Assembly (NCBI GenBank): GCA_016707585.1
Contig: JADJHL010000003.1
Coordinates: 1-64,000, forward strand
Direction of reading: 5' to 3'
DNA from: Ignavibacteriales bacterium
GTDB taxonomy: Bacteria > Bacteroidota > Ignavibacteria > Ignavibacteriales > Ignavibacteriaceae
DNA length: 64,000 bases
Shown: positions 27,202 to 35,422 of the stretch, in pieces
Position numbering within the stretch: position 1 is the first letter of the stretch
Layout of the letters: the number at the start of each line of letters is the position of its first letter
Notes under the pieces: generated by a model
The model's input: only the letters and a program-made list of their open reading frames with translations
Database searches by the model: none
What the model was told of the DNA's origin: nothing
Program-made: the position numbers and the translations under genes

Positions 27202-29399
27202 TGAATTCATTATCAAGAAGAAAATTTTTGAAAATATCAGGTGCAACTGTTGTAACAGCAGCTGCACTTGCAGGATCAGCAAAAACAATTGTTAATGCAG
27301 CAGAAAGTTTTTCAAAGAAAAAAGGATTAGAAATAATTCCAAGTTATTGTGATTTATGTTTCTGGAAATGTGGATTGTTAGCTTATGTAAAAGATGGAGA
27401 ATTGTGGAAGGTTGAAGGTAATCCAAAAGATCCTTTAAGTAATGGAAGACTTTGCCCAAGAGGTACTGGCGGAGTTGGTGCTCACACCGATAAAGAAAGA
27501 TTAAAATCTCCTTTGATAAGAAAGAGTGAACGTGGTGAAGAGAAGTGGGTTGAAGTAACCTGGAATGAAGCCTTCGATTATATAGCTGAAAAGATGAATA
27601 AATTGAAAATCAATTATGGTCCAGAATCAATGGCTCTCTTTTCACACGGAATCGGTGGAAGTTTCTTTAAACATATGATGAGAGCTTATGGATCACCAAA
27701 TGAAACCGCTCCAAGTTTTGCGCAATGCCGTGGCCCAAGAGAAGTTGGATTTGAATTAACGTTTGGAGATGTTGTAGGCTCTCCAGAGAGAACTGATATT
27801 GAAAATGCTAAATGTATTGTGCTGATTGGTTCGCATCTAGGTGAGAATATGCACAATACGCAAGTGCAAGAATTTTCTAAAGCAGTAGAAAATCATGCTT
27901 CAATAATTGTCGTTGATCCAAGATTTTCTGTTGCAGCAAGTAAAGCAAAATATTATCTGCCGATAAAACCAGGAACTGATATTGCATTATTGTTAGCATG
28001 GATGTCAGTAATTGTAAACGAAAAACTTTATGATGTTGATTACATTTCTAAATATGGAACAGGCTATGAACAATTTACCGCAGAAGTTTCCCAATACACA
28101 CCAGAATGGGCTTACATTGAGACTGGAATTGATCCGGAAGTGATCAGAGAAACAGCAAGAGAAATGGCAAGATATAAACCAGCAACTCTTGTTCATCCCG
28201 GAAGGCACGCAACCTGGTATGGAGATGATGCACAAAGAAGTCGTGCAATAGCTCTTTTGAATGCTTTGTTAGGAAGTTGGGGAAGAAAAGGTGGATTTTA
28301 CGTTCCTTATTCTTACTCAATTCCAAAATATCCATATGCTCCGTATCCGGAATTAAAAAAAGAACCGCTCGATAATCCAAATGGTAAATATCCTTTTGCA
28401 ACCGGTGAACAGATTTCAACAGGAATTCGTGAAGCAACAATTACAGGAAAGCCTTATCCAATTAAAGGATGGTTTATTTATGCGACCAATTTAATCCAGG
28501 CATTACCTAATAGAGAAGAAACGATTAAAGCTATACAAAATTTAGACTTAATGGTTGTAGTTGATGTTATACCAAGCGAAATAGCCGGATGGGCAGATGT
28601 TGTTTTACCTGAATCAGTTTACCTGGAAAGATATGATGATTTGAATGCTTCTCCATTTAGAGAAGGATTTGTAGGAATCAGGCAACCAGTGATTGATGCT
28701 CCGAATGATCAAAAACCAAACTGGTGGATGGCGAAGAAACTTGGAGAAAAACTTGGATTGGGAGCATATTTCCCCTGGAAAAATGTTGAAGAATATCTTG
28801 ATACAAGACTGAAGTTAAAAGGTCATTCACTTGAGGAATTGAAAAAAGAAGGTATCATAAAAGGTGAATCTCAACCAATCTTTTTTGAAGATGGTGTTGA
28901 ACCAGAATTCTTAACACCTTCCGGCAAGATAGAATTTTACTCAAATCAATTAGCTGATGCAGGATTTGATCCAATTCCGAGATTTACAAAACATCCAGAA
29001 CCTCCATCTGGTTATTTTAGACTTTTATTTGGCAGAGCACCTGTTCACACATTTAGTAAAACGCAATCGAATCCTTTACTAAGAGATTTATTTAGTGAAA
29101 ATGAATTATGGGTTAATGCTGATCTTGCTGAAAGATATGGGTTAAAATCAGGCGATAAAATCAAATTAAAAAATCAAGATGGTGTTGTAAGCGATCCAAT
29201 AAAAGTAAAAGCAACAGAGAGAATCAGACAGGATTGTGTTTATATGGTTCACGGCTTCGGGCAAAAATCAAGACAACTGAGAAGTACATATAAAAAAGGT
29301 GCAAGCGATGCTGAACTTGTTACTCAATACAAAACTGATCCGCTTATGGGAGGAACAGGAATGAGTGTGAACTTTGTAACTTTTGAGATGGAGGTATAA
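27201..29399 (+). CDS. Molybdopterin oxidoreductase, polysulfide/thiosulfate reductase-type catalytic subunit
   Basis: Product of 732 residues. It has a twin-arginine signal SRRKFLKISGA for folded export to the periplasm. The [4Fe-4S] ligands are Cys50, Cys53, Cys57 and Cys85 (CDLCFWKC...LCPRG). FAQCRGPRE contains Cys176, the likely molybdenum ligand. A molybdopterin-binding body follows, with the dinucleotide-binding domain at the end (about 610-732, GRAPVHTFSKT...NPLLRDLF). It belongs to the complex iron-sulfur molybdoenzyme family with PsrA and PhsA. The FeS and NrfD-type partners follow directly. The exact substrate (polysulfide, thiosulfate, tetrathionate, or an arsenic or selenium oxyanion) cannot be read from sequence; the YeeE and rhodanese neighbours favour sulfur. 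Confidence 0.88.
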   Translation: MNSLSRRKFLKISGATVVTAAALAGSAKTIVNAAESFSKKKGLEIIPSYCDLCFWKCGLLAYVKDGELWKVEGNPKDPLSNGRLCPRGTGGVGAHTDKERLKSPLIRKSERGEEKWVEVTWNEAFDYIAEKMNKLKINYGPESMALFSHGIGGSFFKHMMRAYGSPNETAPSFAQCRGPREVGFELTFGDVVGSPERTDIENAKCIVLIGSHLGENMHNTQVQEFSKAVENHASIIVVDPRFSVAASKAKYYLPIKPGTDIALLLAWMSVIVNEKLYDVDYISKYGTGYEQFTAEVSQYTPEWAYIETGIDPEVIRETAREMARYKPATLVHPGRHATWYGDDAQRSRAIALLNALLGSWGRKGGFYVPYSYSIPKYPYAPYPELKKEPLDNPNGKYPFATGEQISTGIREATITGKPYPIKGWFIYATNLIQALPNREETIKAIQNLDLMVVVDVIPSEIAGWADVVLPESVYLERYDDLNASPFREGFVGIRQPVIDAPNDQKPNWWMAKKLGEKLGLGAYFPWKNVEEYLDTRLKLKGHSLEELKKEGIIKGESQPIFFEDGVEPEFLTPSGKIEFYSNQLADAGFDPIPRFTKHPEPPSGYFRLLFGRAPVHTFSKTQSNPLLRDLFSENELWVNADLAERYGLKSGDKIKLKNQDGVVSDPIKVKATERIRQDCVYMVHGFGQKSRQLRSTYKKGASDAELVTQYKTDPLMGGTGMSVNFVTFEMEV

Positions 29400-29400
29400 A

Positions 29401-29940
29401 ATGCCAAGATACGGAATGGTAATAGATACTCGTAAATGTGTTGGCTGCCAGGATTGTGTAATCGCATGCAAAACAGAAAATAATATTCCAGAAGGGTACA
29501 ATAGAGATTGGATTGTAACAGAATCACACGGAAAATTTCCAGACATACAAATGGAAATAAGAACAGAAAGATGTAATCATTGTTCCGAAACTCCTTGTGT
29601 AAGCTGTTGTCCAACTGGTGCAAGTCATATTCACGATGTTGGTGGAGTTGTTTTAGTAACTCACGAAATGTGTATTGGTTGCAAAGCTTGTGTTGAGGCT
29701 TGTCCTTACGATGCTAGATATATTCATCCAGATGGATATGCTGATAAATGTACATTTTGTGTTCATAGAGTTGAGAAAGGTGAAAAACCAGCGTGTGTTT
29801 CTGTTTGTCCAACTTATTGTATGCATTTTGGTGATCTTGATGATCCAAACAGTGAAGTTAGTAAGCTACTTCAATCACGCAAATGGCATGTTAATCTACC
29901 TGATGCTGGAACTAAACCAAATATCTTTTATTTAGTTTAA
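29401..29940 (+). CDS. Four-cluster ferredoxin subunit of the molybdoenzyme (PsrB-like)
   Basis: Product of 179 residues from the ATG at 29401, preferred because GGAGGT sits seven bases upstream; an ATG 18 bases earlier lies inside the preceding gene. Sixteen cysteines in four groups bind four [4Fe-4S] clusters: CVGCQDCVIAC, CNHCSETPCVSCC with Pro, CIGCKACVEACPYD, and CTFC...CVSVCP. It carries electrons between the membrane quinol subunit (next gene) and the catalytic subunit (previous gene). It has no signal of its own and probably travels with the Tat-exported catalytic subunit, as in related complexes. Confidence 0.92.
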   Translation: MPRYGMVIDTRKCVGCQDCVIACKTENNIPEGYNRDWIVTESHGKFPDIQMEIRTERCNHCSETPCVSCCPTGASHIHDVGGVVLVTHEMCIGCKACVEACPYDARYIHPDGYADKCTFCVHRVEKGEKPACVSVCPTYCMHFGDLDDPNSEVSKLLQSRKWHVNLPDAGTKPNIFYLV

Positions 29941-29951
29941 GGATTTTTGAA

Positions 29952-30908
29952 ATGAATGAACTTTTAGAAATTACTACTACAAGAAATAATCCTCATGTTG
30001 ATCCATCAATGGGAATGTGGGAATGGCAAATTCCGGTTTATCTTTTTCTAGGTGGAATGGTTGCCGGGATGATGATAATTGCTGGTTACTTTTTATTTAC
30101 AGGAAGACACAAAGAAAAAAACTGTTCCTGTTTCTTTATTCCAATTGTAAGTTTTGTATTACTCAGCCTAGGAATGTTTGCATTATTTTTAGATCTAGCA
30201 CATAAACTTTATGTATGGAGATTGTACACAACAATTCAATTTTCATCACCAATGTCTTGGGGTGCATGGATATTAATTTTAGTTTATCCCGCCTTGATTG
30301 CTAACATTTTAATTAAACCAGCAAAATGGATGACAAATAGAATTCCAATACTAACTGAATATTCTAAAAAGATTAATGAACATCCTTTCCTCGTAAAAAA
30401 TATTGGAATCGCAAATATGATTCTTGGAATGATGCTTGGTGCTTACACAGGAGTTTTATTAAGCACACTTGGTTCACGTCCTTTATGGAATACATCATTA
30501 CTTTGGGTTTTGTTTCTTGTTTCTGGATTATCAGCAGCAGCAGCGTTTGTTCATCTCTTTGCAAAGAACAAATATGAAAGTGAATTACTTGCAAAAGCAG
30601 ATAATGGATTTTTAGTAATCGAACTTTTTGTTTTTGTTATGATTTTTCTTGGCCTACTCTCATCCGCAAGACCACATATTGAAGCCGCACATTTACTTTT
30701 AAGCGGAGCTTATGCACCAGTATTCTGGGTGTTTGTAATTGGCATTGGAATAATTGTTCCACTCATAATCCAATTACTTGCAGTTAATCATAAAGTAAGT
30801 CACACAGCAATTGCGCCAATACTTGTAATTGTTGGCGGATTGATATTAAGATTTGTAATAGTTTCGGCTGGACAGTTCAGCCATTGGTTTAACGCTCATT
30901 TACATTAA
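29952..30908 (+). CDS. NrfD/PsrC-type membrane quinol-interacting subunit
   Basis: Product of 318 residues with about eight or nine hydrophobic helices. The N-terminus (WEWQIPVYLFLGGMVAGMMII) is the family hallmark. Further helices include FVLLSLGMFALFLDLAHKLYVWRLYTTIQFSSPMSWGAW, with the conserved Asp-His, and RPLWNTSLLWVLF. PsrC-type proteins anchor the complex in the inner membrane and exchange electrons with menaquinone without haem. It starts 11 bases after the FeS subunit and precedes the YeeE genes by 14 bases. The sequence cannot say whether the complex oxidises or reduces the quinone pool. Confidence 0.9.
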   Translation: MNELLEITTTRNNPHVDPSMGMWEWQIPVYLFLGGMVAGMMIIAGYFLFTGRHKEKNCSCFFIPIVSFVLLSLGMFALFLDLAHKLYVWRLYTTIQFSSPMSWGAWILILVYPALIANILIKPAKWMTNRIPILTEYSKKINEHPFLVKNIGIANMILGMMLGAYTGVLLSTLGSRPLWNTSLLWVLFLVSGLSAAAAFVHLFAKNKYESELLAKADNGFLVIELFVFVMIFLGLLSSARPHIEAAHLLLSGAYAPVFWVFVIGIGIIVPLIIQLLAVNHKVSHTAIAPILVIVGGLILRFVIVSAGQFSHWFNAHLH

Positions 30909-30922
30909 TGGAGATTTAATAA

Positions 30923-31504
30923 ATGACATCAATAACAAAAATTCTTACACATGCTTTCGAAAAGGATGAAGGTCATGTTCATATTCATATAAAAGAAAAA
31001 CCTTACTCTAATCCTTACTTAGTTGGTGTTGGATTAGGTTTAGTTCTACTTGCGGCATTTGTAATTATGGGTAGAGGATTAGGTGCTTCAGGCGCACTCT
31101 CAACTGCTGTAGCTGTAACTGTTAACAAAATTGCTCCGAAACATGCTGCTCAAAATAATTTTTATAAAGAATATGTTGGTGATGAAACTACTAATCCTTT
31201 AATGGATTGGCTGATCTTTCAAACCATTGGTGTTTTAGTTGGTGGATTTATTTCAGGTACAGTTTCACACCGGGTAAAAAAAGGAATTGAAAAAGGACCA
31301 CGAATTTCCACAAGGATGAGATTAGTATATGCTTTTATTGGTGGTGGATTGCTTGGTTGGGGAGCTAAACTTGCTCGTGGATGTATGAGCGGACAAGCAT
31401 TATCCGGTGGAGCCGTTTTAAATCTTGGGAGCTGGGTATTTATGATGATGGTTTTTGTCGGTGGATATGCTGCAGCGTATTTTATGAGGAGACAATGGAT
31501 ATGA
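30923..31504 (+). CDS. YeeE/YedE family sulfur transporter, first half-size subunit
   Basis: Product of 193 residues with four or five predicted helices. A GGAG site precedes the ATG. The family signature GWGAKLARGCMSGQALSGGA places a conserved Cys at the membrane core; in the thiosulfate transporter TsuA, cysteines in such loops pass the ion through the membrane. A histidine-rich stretch (EGHVHIHIKEK) lies before the first helix. The full-length family has about 330-400 residues, and here two half-size genes overlap by ATGA, a known arrangement, so this is not a frameshift. It probably imports or moves a reduced sulfur compound for the neighbouring reductase. Confidence 0.85.
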   Translation: MTSITKILTHAFEKDEGHVHIHIKEKPYSNPYLVGVGLGLVLLAAFVIMGRGLGASGALSTAVAVTVNKIAPKHAAQNNFYKEYVGDETTNPLMDWLIFQTIGVLVGGFISGTVSHRVKKGIEKGPRISTRMRLVYAFIGGGLLGWGAKLARGCMSGQALSGGAVLNLGSWVFMMMVFVGGYAAAYFMRRQWI

Positions 31505-32106
31505 ATGCACCATTTTTTAAATTTGAATATTTCAATACAGATGTAAGTTTAATAATTGCTTTTGCAATCGGAATTGCATTTGGCATCGCATTAGAAAAAG
31601 GTGGATTTGGGAGAGCTACTATTCTTGCCTCACAATTTTACTTTACAAATATGCGAGTGTTAAAAGTTATGTTCACAGCAATAGTTACTGCGATGTTAGG
31701 ATTATACTTCTTTTCAGTTATTGGTTTTGTTGATTTATCACTCGTTTATCTTACTCAAACAAATATGCTTCCAATGGTTGTTGGTGGATTAGTTGCTGGT
31801 GTTGGATTTGTAATTGGTGGATATTGTCCTGGAACATCTGTAGTGGCATTTGCGACTGGTAAGATTGATGCAGTAGTTTATGTATTAGGAATGATCTTTG
31901 GCATTTTTGTTTTTGGTGAAATGTTTCCATCAATCGAAAACTTTTTTAATTCTGGATTTATGGGCAATGTAACTATTCCTTCTTACTTTAATCTTTCTTA
32001 TGGTTTGGTAGTTTTTCTTGTAGTCTTAATGGCAATCGGTGCTTTTGCCGCTGCAGAATGGGGAGAAAAGAAGATGTCTGAAAAATCCGGAAAGGAAAAA
32101 GTATGA
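31501..32106 (+). CDS. YeeE/YedE family sulfur transporter, second half-size subunit
   Basis: Product of 201 residues from the ATG at 31501, which overlaps the stop of the first half by four bases. A longer frame beginning 120 bases upstream only reads through the first gene. It has five predicted helices, with AFGIALEKGGFGRATILASQ after the first and FVIGGYCPGTSVVAFATGKIDA containing the conserved Cys in the GYCPGT loop. With the previous product it would form the complete cysteine-lined path of a YeeE/YedE transporter. The downstream rhodanese-like gene is again coupled by an ATGA overlap, so all three products are made together. Confidence 0.85.
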   Translation: MNAPFFKFEYFNTDVSLIIAFAIGIAFGIALEKGGFGRATILASQFYFTNMRVLKVMFTAIVTAMLGLYFFSVIGFVDLSLVYLTQTNMLPMVVGGLVAGVGFVIGGYCPGTSVVAFATGKIDAVVYVLGMIFGIFVFGEMFPSIENFFNSGFMGNVTIPSYFNLSYGLVVFLVVLMAIGAFAAAEWGEKKMSEKSGKEKV

Positions 32107-32756
32107 AAAAGTTTTTAGAAAATCTTACAACAAATCAAAAACTTGGTGGAGTTGCTTTAGTGCTTGGTTTTATTGCATTATTTGCAGGTGATCCATACGG
32201 TGGAACATCAATAAAAGTTAATGAAAAGGATTTAGCTTTATCAACTGTAGGAAACGCTGATAAAATTTCTGTTAATGATCTAGCTGATTGGATAATAAAA
32301 GATAAAGCAGATTTTGAGTTAGTTGATTTACGAAGTGAAGAAAAATTTAATGAATATTCAATTCCAAATTCACAATGCATACCTTTAACACAATTATCAT
32401 CATCAGAATTATTAAGAAATCAAAAAATCATTTTATTCTCAGATGATGATGTTGCTTCTTCACAAGCATGGTTTATTCTTAAATCAAAAAACTATAAAGG
32501 TGTATACATTCTTGATGGTGGATTGGATGCCTGGAAAGAAAAAGTTCTTTTCCCAAAAGCACCAGTTAACGGAATTAAAGATGAATTAGATCAATTTGAA
32601 AAAATGAAAGAAGTTGCAAAATATTTTGGCGGTTCAGTTCAAACAGATTCATCAATAACAGAAACAAAAACACAAATTAAACTTCCAACTTCAAAATCCA
32701 GTAATACAAAAACAACTGCTCCAACTGGAAAGAAAAAGAAAAGGGAAGGATGTTAG
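32103..32756 (+). CDS. Membrane-tethered rhodanese-like protein lacking the catalytic cysteine
   Basis: Product of 217 residues. One N-terminal helix (LGGVALVLGFIALFAG) anchors it; the rhodanese fold spans about 55-160 (DFELVDLRSEEKFNEYSIPNS, then IILFSDDDVASSQAWFIL, then GVYILDGGLDAWKE). The active-site loop that normally reads CxxGxR is SDDDVASS here, so it cannot form a persulfide at the usual place. The tail is Lys/Thr-rich and the very last residue is a lone Cys (KKKKREGC), which might act as a sulfur acceptor or be modified. Translational coupling to the YeeE pair suggests a sulfur-handling or scaffold role. Activity is uncertain. Confidence 0.8.
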   Translation: MKKFLENLTTNQKLGGVALVLGFIALFAGDPYGGTSIKVNEKDLALSTVGNADKISVNDLADWIIKDKADFELVDLRSEEKFNEYSIPNSQCIPLTQLSSSELLRNQKIILFSDDDVASSQAWFILKSKNYKGVYILDGGLDAWKEKVLFPKAPVNGIKDELDQFEKMKEVAKYFGGSVQTDSSITETKTQIKLPTSKSSNTKTTAPTGKKKKREGC

Positions 32757-32943
32757 TAATAACAAAAACATTTTAACAGTTATATATCAAAAAATAATTA
32801 TTGATCGCAGAAAACAATTGTTTCGATGTCATCAATATTTATTTGAAAAATTTTCGATTAACGAAATACACTTGTTAACTTAATGTATCATAAAAAAATA
32901 TTTTAGTATAATATTATAAACTAATTGTTCAGAGGAAAGGCTT

Positions 32944-34209
32944 ATGAAAAAATCTACTTTAGTTCTTTTATTAATGTTTGGATTTATTTTCCAAACTGCA
33001 TTTGCAACAGACGGTTATTATCGTCATGGTTACGGAATTAAATACTCAGCACTTGCAGGTTCAGGCGTTGCAGTATCTTTAAGTTCACTTGGTGCAATTA
33101 CAAATCCTGCGGCAATATCTTATCTAAATAATGGATTTGAAGTTAATGCAGCTTATTTCAGTCCAGAACGATATTATAAGGTTGGTGGTATGCCAAGTAT
33201 GCTTCCAGGAACTTTTGGTTTAATGCCAGGTAAAGTTGAAAGTGGAAGTACATCATTTATATTCCCAACTATTGGAGGAAATTTAAAACTATCTGAAAAA
33301 TTTTCTGTTGCATTATCTCTTTACGGTAATGGTGGGATGAATTCAGATTATGCTACAATGACATTTGGTGATCAATCTTCTACAAGCACCGGAGTTAACA
33401 TTGAACAGATGTTTGGCAATCTTACATTTGCTTATAAATTAGGTTGTAATCATTCAATCGGTGTTGCTGGTATTGCAGCTTGGCAAAGATTTAGAGCTAA
33501 AGGTTTGGGAATGTTTGGAGCTATGGGATTTTCAAGTTCTCCAGACAATTTAACTGGAGATGAAAACTCATCTGTATTTGGTTTTGGATTTAAAGTTGGT
33601 TATCAAGGTAAATGGACTGAAGATTTATCTTTCGGTGCTGCTTTCCAATCTAAAGTTTATATGAGTGAGTTTGAACGTTACTCAGGATTATTTGCTGAAG
33701 CTGGTGATTTTGATGTCCCTGCAAGCTGGCAAGTTGGGTTTGCACTTACTCCTGGAGACTGGAAATTTTTAGTTGACTTAAAACAAATTCTTTATGGAGA
33801 TGTTAAATCAATTGCAAATCCTATGTTACCAAATTTGATGACTGCACAACTTGGTACAGACGATGGCGCAGGTTTTGGATGGAAAAATATTTATATAATG
33901 AAACTTGGTGTTATGTTTTCAGGATTCTGTGGCTGGGATTTAATGGCTGGATATTCAGTCGGACAAAATCCGATAAATGAACAAAATGTAATGTTTAATA
34001 TTCTTGCACCAGCTGTTATAGAAAACCATGTTACATTTGGTATTTCAAAAGACATAGCAAAGAACCATGAATTAACAGTTGCATTTATGTATGCATTTGA
34101 AAAATCTGTAACTGGTCCAAATCCAATGGAAGCTCCAAATCAACAAACTATTGAAATTGGAATGAAACAATGGCAAGTTGAAATTGGTTATGCATTCAGT
34201 AGTTTCTAA
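32944..34209 (+). CDS. FadL/OmpP1/TodX-family outer-membrane transporter
   Basis: Product of 421 residues. The signal peptide ends near AFAT. The plug region has YSALAGSGVAVSLSSLGAITNPAAIS, the pattern of FadL-like proteins in which an N-terminal NPA motif precedes the barrel. The remaining residues form about 14 strands, ending at Phe (YAFSSF). Members move hydrophobic molecules such as fatty acids or aromatics across the outer membrane. AGGAAAGG precedes the ATG and a strong terminator follows, so it is a single-gene unit. It directly follows the sulfur operon, but an intergenic stretch of 187 bases suggests separate transcription. Confidence 0.85.
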   Translation: MKKSTLVLLLMFGFIFQTAFATDGYYRHGYGIKYSALAGSGVAVSLSSLGAITNPAAISYLNNGFEVNAAYFSPERYYKVGGMPSMLPGTFGLMPGKVESGSTSFIFPTIGGNLKLSEKFSVALSLYGNGGMNSDYATMTFGDQSSTSTGVNIEQMFGNLTFAYKLGCNHSIGVAGIAAWQRFRAKGLGMFGAMGFSSSPDNLTGDENSSVFGFGFKVGYQGKWTEDLSFGAAFQSKVYMSEFERYSGLFAEAGDFDVPASWQVGFALTPGDWKFLVDLKQILYGDVKSIANPMLPNLMTAQLGTDDGAGFGWKNIYIMKLGVMFSGFCGWDLMAGYSVGQNPINEQNVMFNILAPAVIENHVTFGISKDIAKNHELTVAFMYAFEKSVTGPNPMEAPNQQTIEIGMKQWQVEIGYAFSSF

Positions 34210-34232
34210 TTAGTTTCAATCAGGGCAGAGAA

Positions 34233-34257
34233 GGGCATCTTAAAGATGCCCTTTTTA
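34233..34257 (+). terminator. Rho-independent terminator after the FadL-like gene
   Basis: GGGCATCT and AGATGCCC form a perfect eight-base stem with a three-base loop, followed by TTTTTATTT. It ends the single-gene unit at 32944-34209, 26 bases before the next start codon. Confidence 0.92.
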
Positions 34258-34282
34258 TTTACAATCATTTCACAGGAGATTT

Positions 34283-35368
34283 ATGAAAGAATTATTTTCA
34301 TTTCTTATCATTTCGGGTTTGCTAACTTTTTCATTTGGCGCAGATCACGGAATGTATATGCTTACTAATAAAAATATCAAAGGTGATTACTCAAAAATTT
34401 GCGATCAGGTAAAAGATGTAATTAAATCTAAAGGATTTAGAATTTTAGCTGATAGAGATATCACAACTCCAGATCGAGTTAAAAAAGATCAGAAAAATCT
34501 TTGTGGATACAAAGGCAAACTTTTTGTTTTTACAAATGATGATTATGTGAAGATGCTAACTGGATATGGAAACAAATATATTGCAGCATCAATGCTTAGA
34601 GTTGGTGTGCACGAAACAAATGAGGGTGTACAAATTATCATAGCAGATCCTGAAACTATAAACAGAATTATTTTTAATGATTTAAAAGATGATCAGTATA
34701 ATAAAATTGTTAAAAGTACAATCCCATATAAAAATAAAATTATTGATGCTTTGCATTCTTTAAAACTTGGTACAAATGTTAACGAAGCACGTGAACCAAA
34801 ACGCAGCACAGATGATTTACGTGATGCATCAAAAGATATGATTATGATGGTCGGTGATATGACTTTCTTTGAAGATGAAGATCAATTTCCGGAAATTTAT
34901 TCTCAGAAAAATGATGTAAGTGTTGAAGGATTAGAAAAACTAAAGCAAAAACTTTATGCTAACATTAAAAGCTTCACTCCAAATCAGGAAGATAAAGATT
35001 ACAGATGGAGTAAAGATTTAAAGGAAGATTTAAAATGGAAAGTCGTTGGTGAAGTATATTCTCCTGATAAAAAAGCAATTTTATTTGGACTTACAAGAAA
35101 TCAAACTGAAGGAGTTTCATTTTACATTGTTGGAGATGAAACAAAAGAAAATAGTTGTCCGGGCTTAGATCACTTAACAGCTTATCCAATTGAAGTTTTA
35201 CTAATGATTAAAGGTGACAAAATAGTTGTTCATACTCCAAGAGAAATGTTAAGAATGGACATGTACTTTTGGGACGCTGGAATGGCTGCTTTTACGAATC
35301 ACATGAGTATGCCAGGAATTCTTGATGAATCGATTTACAGAGCTTTGTTCGGAAAAGATAAAGATTAA
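34283..35368 (+). CDS. Secreted protein of unknown function
   Basis: Product of 361 residues with AGGAG before the ATG and a signal peptide (1-19, ends FGAD). The first half (NIKGDYSKICDQVKDVIKSKGFRIL, then an alpha/beta stretch ending IIADPETINRIIF) weakly recalls DUF302-type domains, which bind small ligands, but the match is too loose to claim. The second half has a DMIMMVGDMTFFEDEDQFPEIYS segment and a C-terminal alpha/beta domain (WKVVGEVYSPDKKAILFGLTRN). No lipobox or catalytic motif was seen. A terminator follows. The gene stands between a FadL-like porin and a convergent membrane-protein gene; there is no functional clue beyond export. Confidence 0.6.
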   Translation: MKELFSFLIISGLLTFSFGADHGMYMLTNKNIKGDYSKICDQVKDVIKSKGFRILADRDITTPDRVKKDQKNLCGYKGKLFVFTNDDYVKMLTGYGNKYIAASMLRVGVHETNEGVQIIIADPETINRIIFNDLKDDQYNKIVKSTIPYKNKIIDALHSLKLGTNVNEAREPKRSTDDLRDASKDMIMMVGDMTFFEDEDQFPEIYSQKNDVSVEGLEKLKQKLYANIKSFTPNQEDKDYRWSKDLKEDLKWKVVGEVYSPDKKAILFGLTRNQTEGVSFYIVGDETKENSCPGLDHLTAYPIEVLLMIKGDKIVVHTPREMLRMDMYFWDAGMAAFTNHMSMPGILDESIYRALFGKDKD

Positions 35369-35395
35369 GTAAGATTAAAAAATAATTAAATAGAA

Positions 35396-35422
35396 AGAGC
35401 ATCAAATTGGTGCTCTTTTTTT
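35396..35422. terminator. Terminator between convergent genes
   Basis: AGAGCA/TGCTCT stems (extendable by a wobble pair) with a short AT-rich loop are followed by a T7 run on the plus strand and preceded by an A-rich stretch, so it may act in both directions. It separates the plus-strand gene ending at 35368 from the minus-strand gene ending at 35421. Confidence 0.85.

Noticed and set aside
29383..29400. Upstream start for the four-cluster ferredoxin
   Set aside because: It lies inside the molybdoenzyme gene, while the ATG at 29401 has GGAGGT at the right distance and begins at the family's usual N-terminus.
31381..31500. Long upstream extension of the second YeeE/YedE half
   Set aside because: It only reads through the first half's coding sequence out of frame; the ATG at 31501 gives the expected protein.
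30923..32106. YeeE/YedE transporter split by a frameshift
   Set aside because: Each half has its own ribosome-binding site or ATGA-coupled start and complete helices, and two-gene forms of this family are known.
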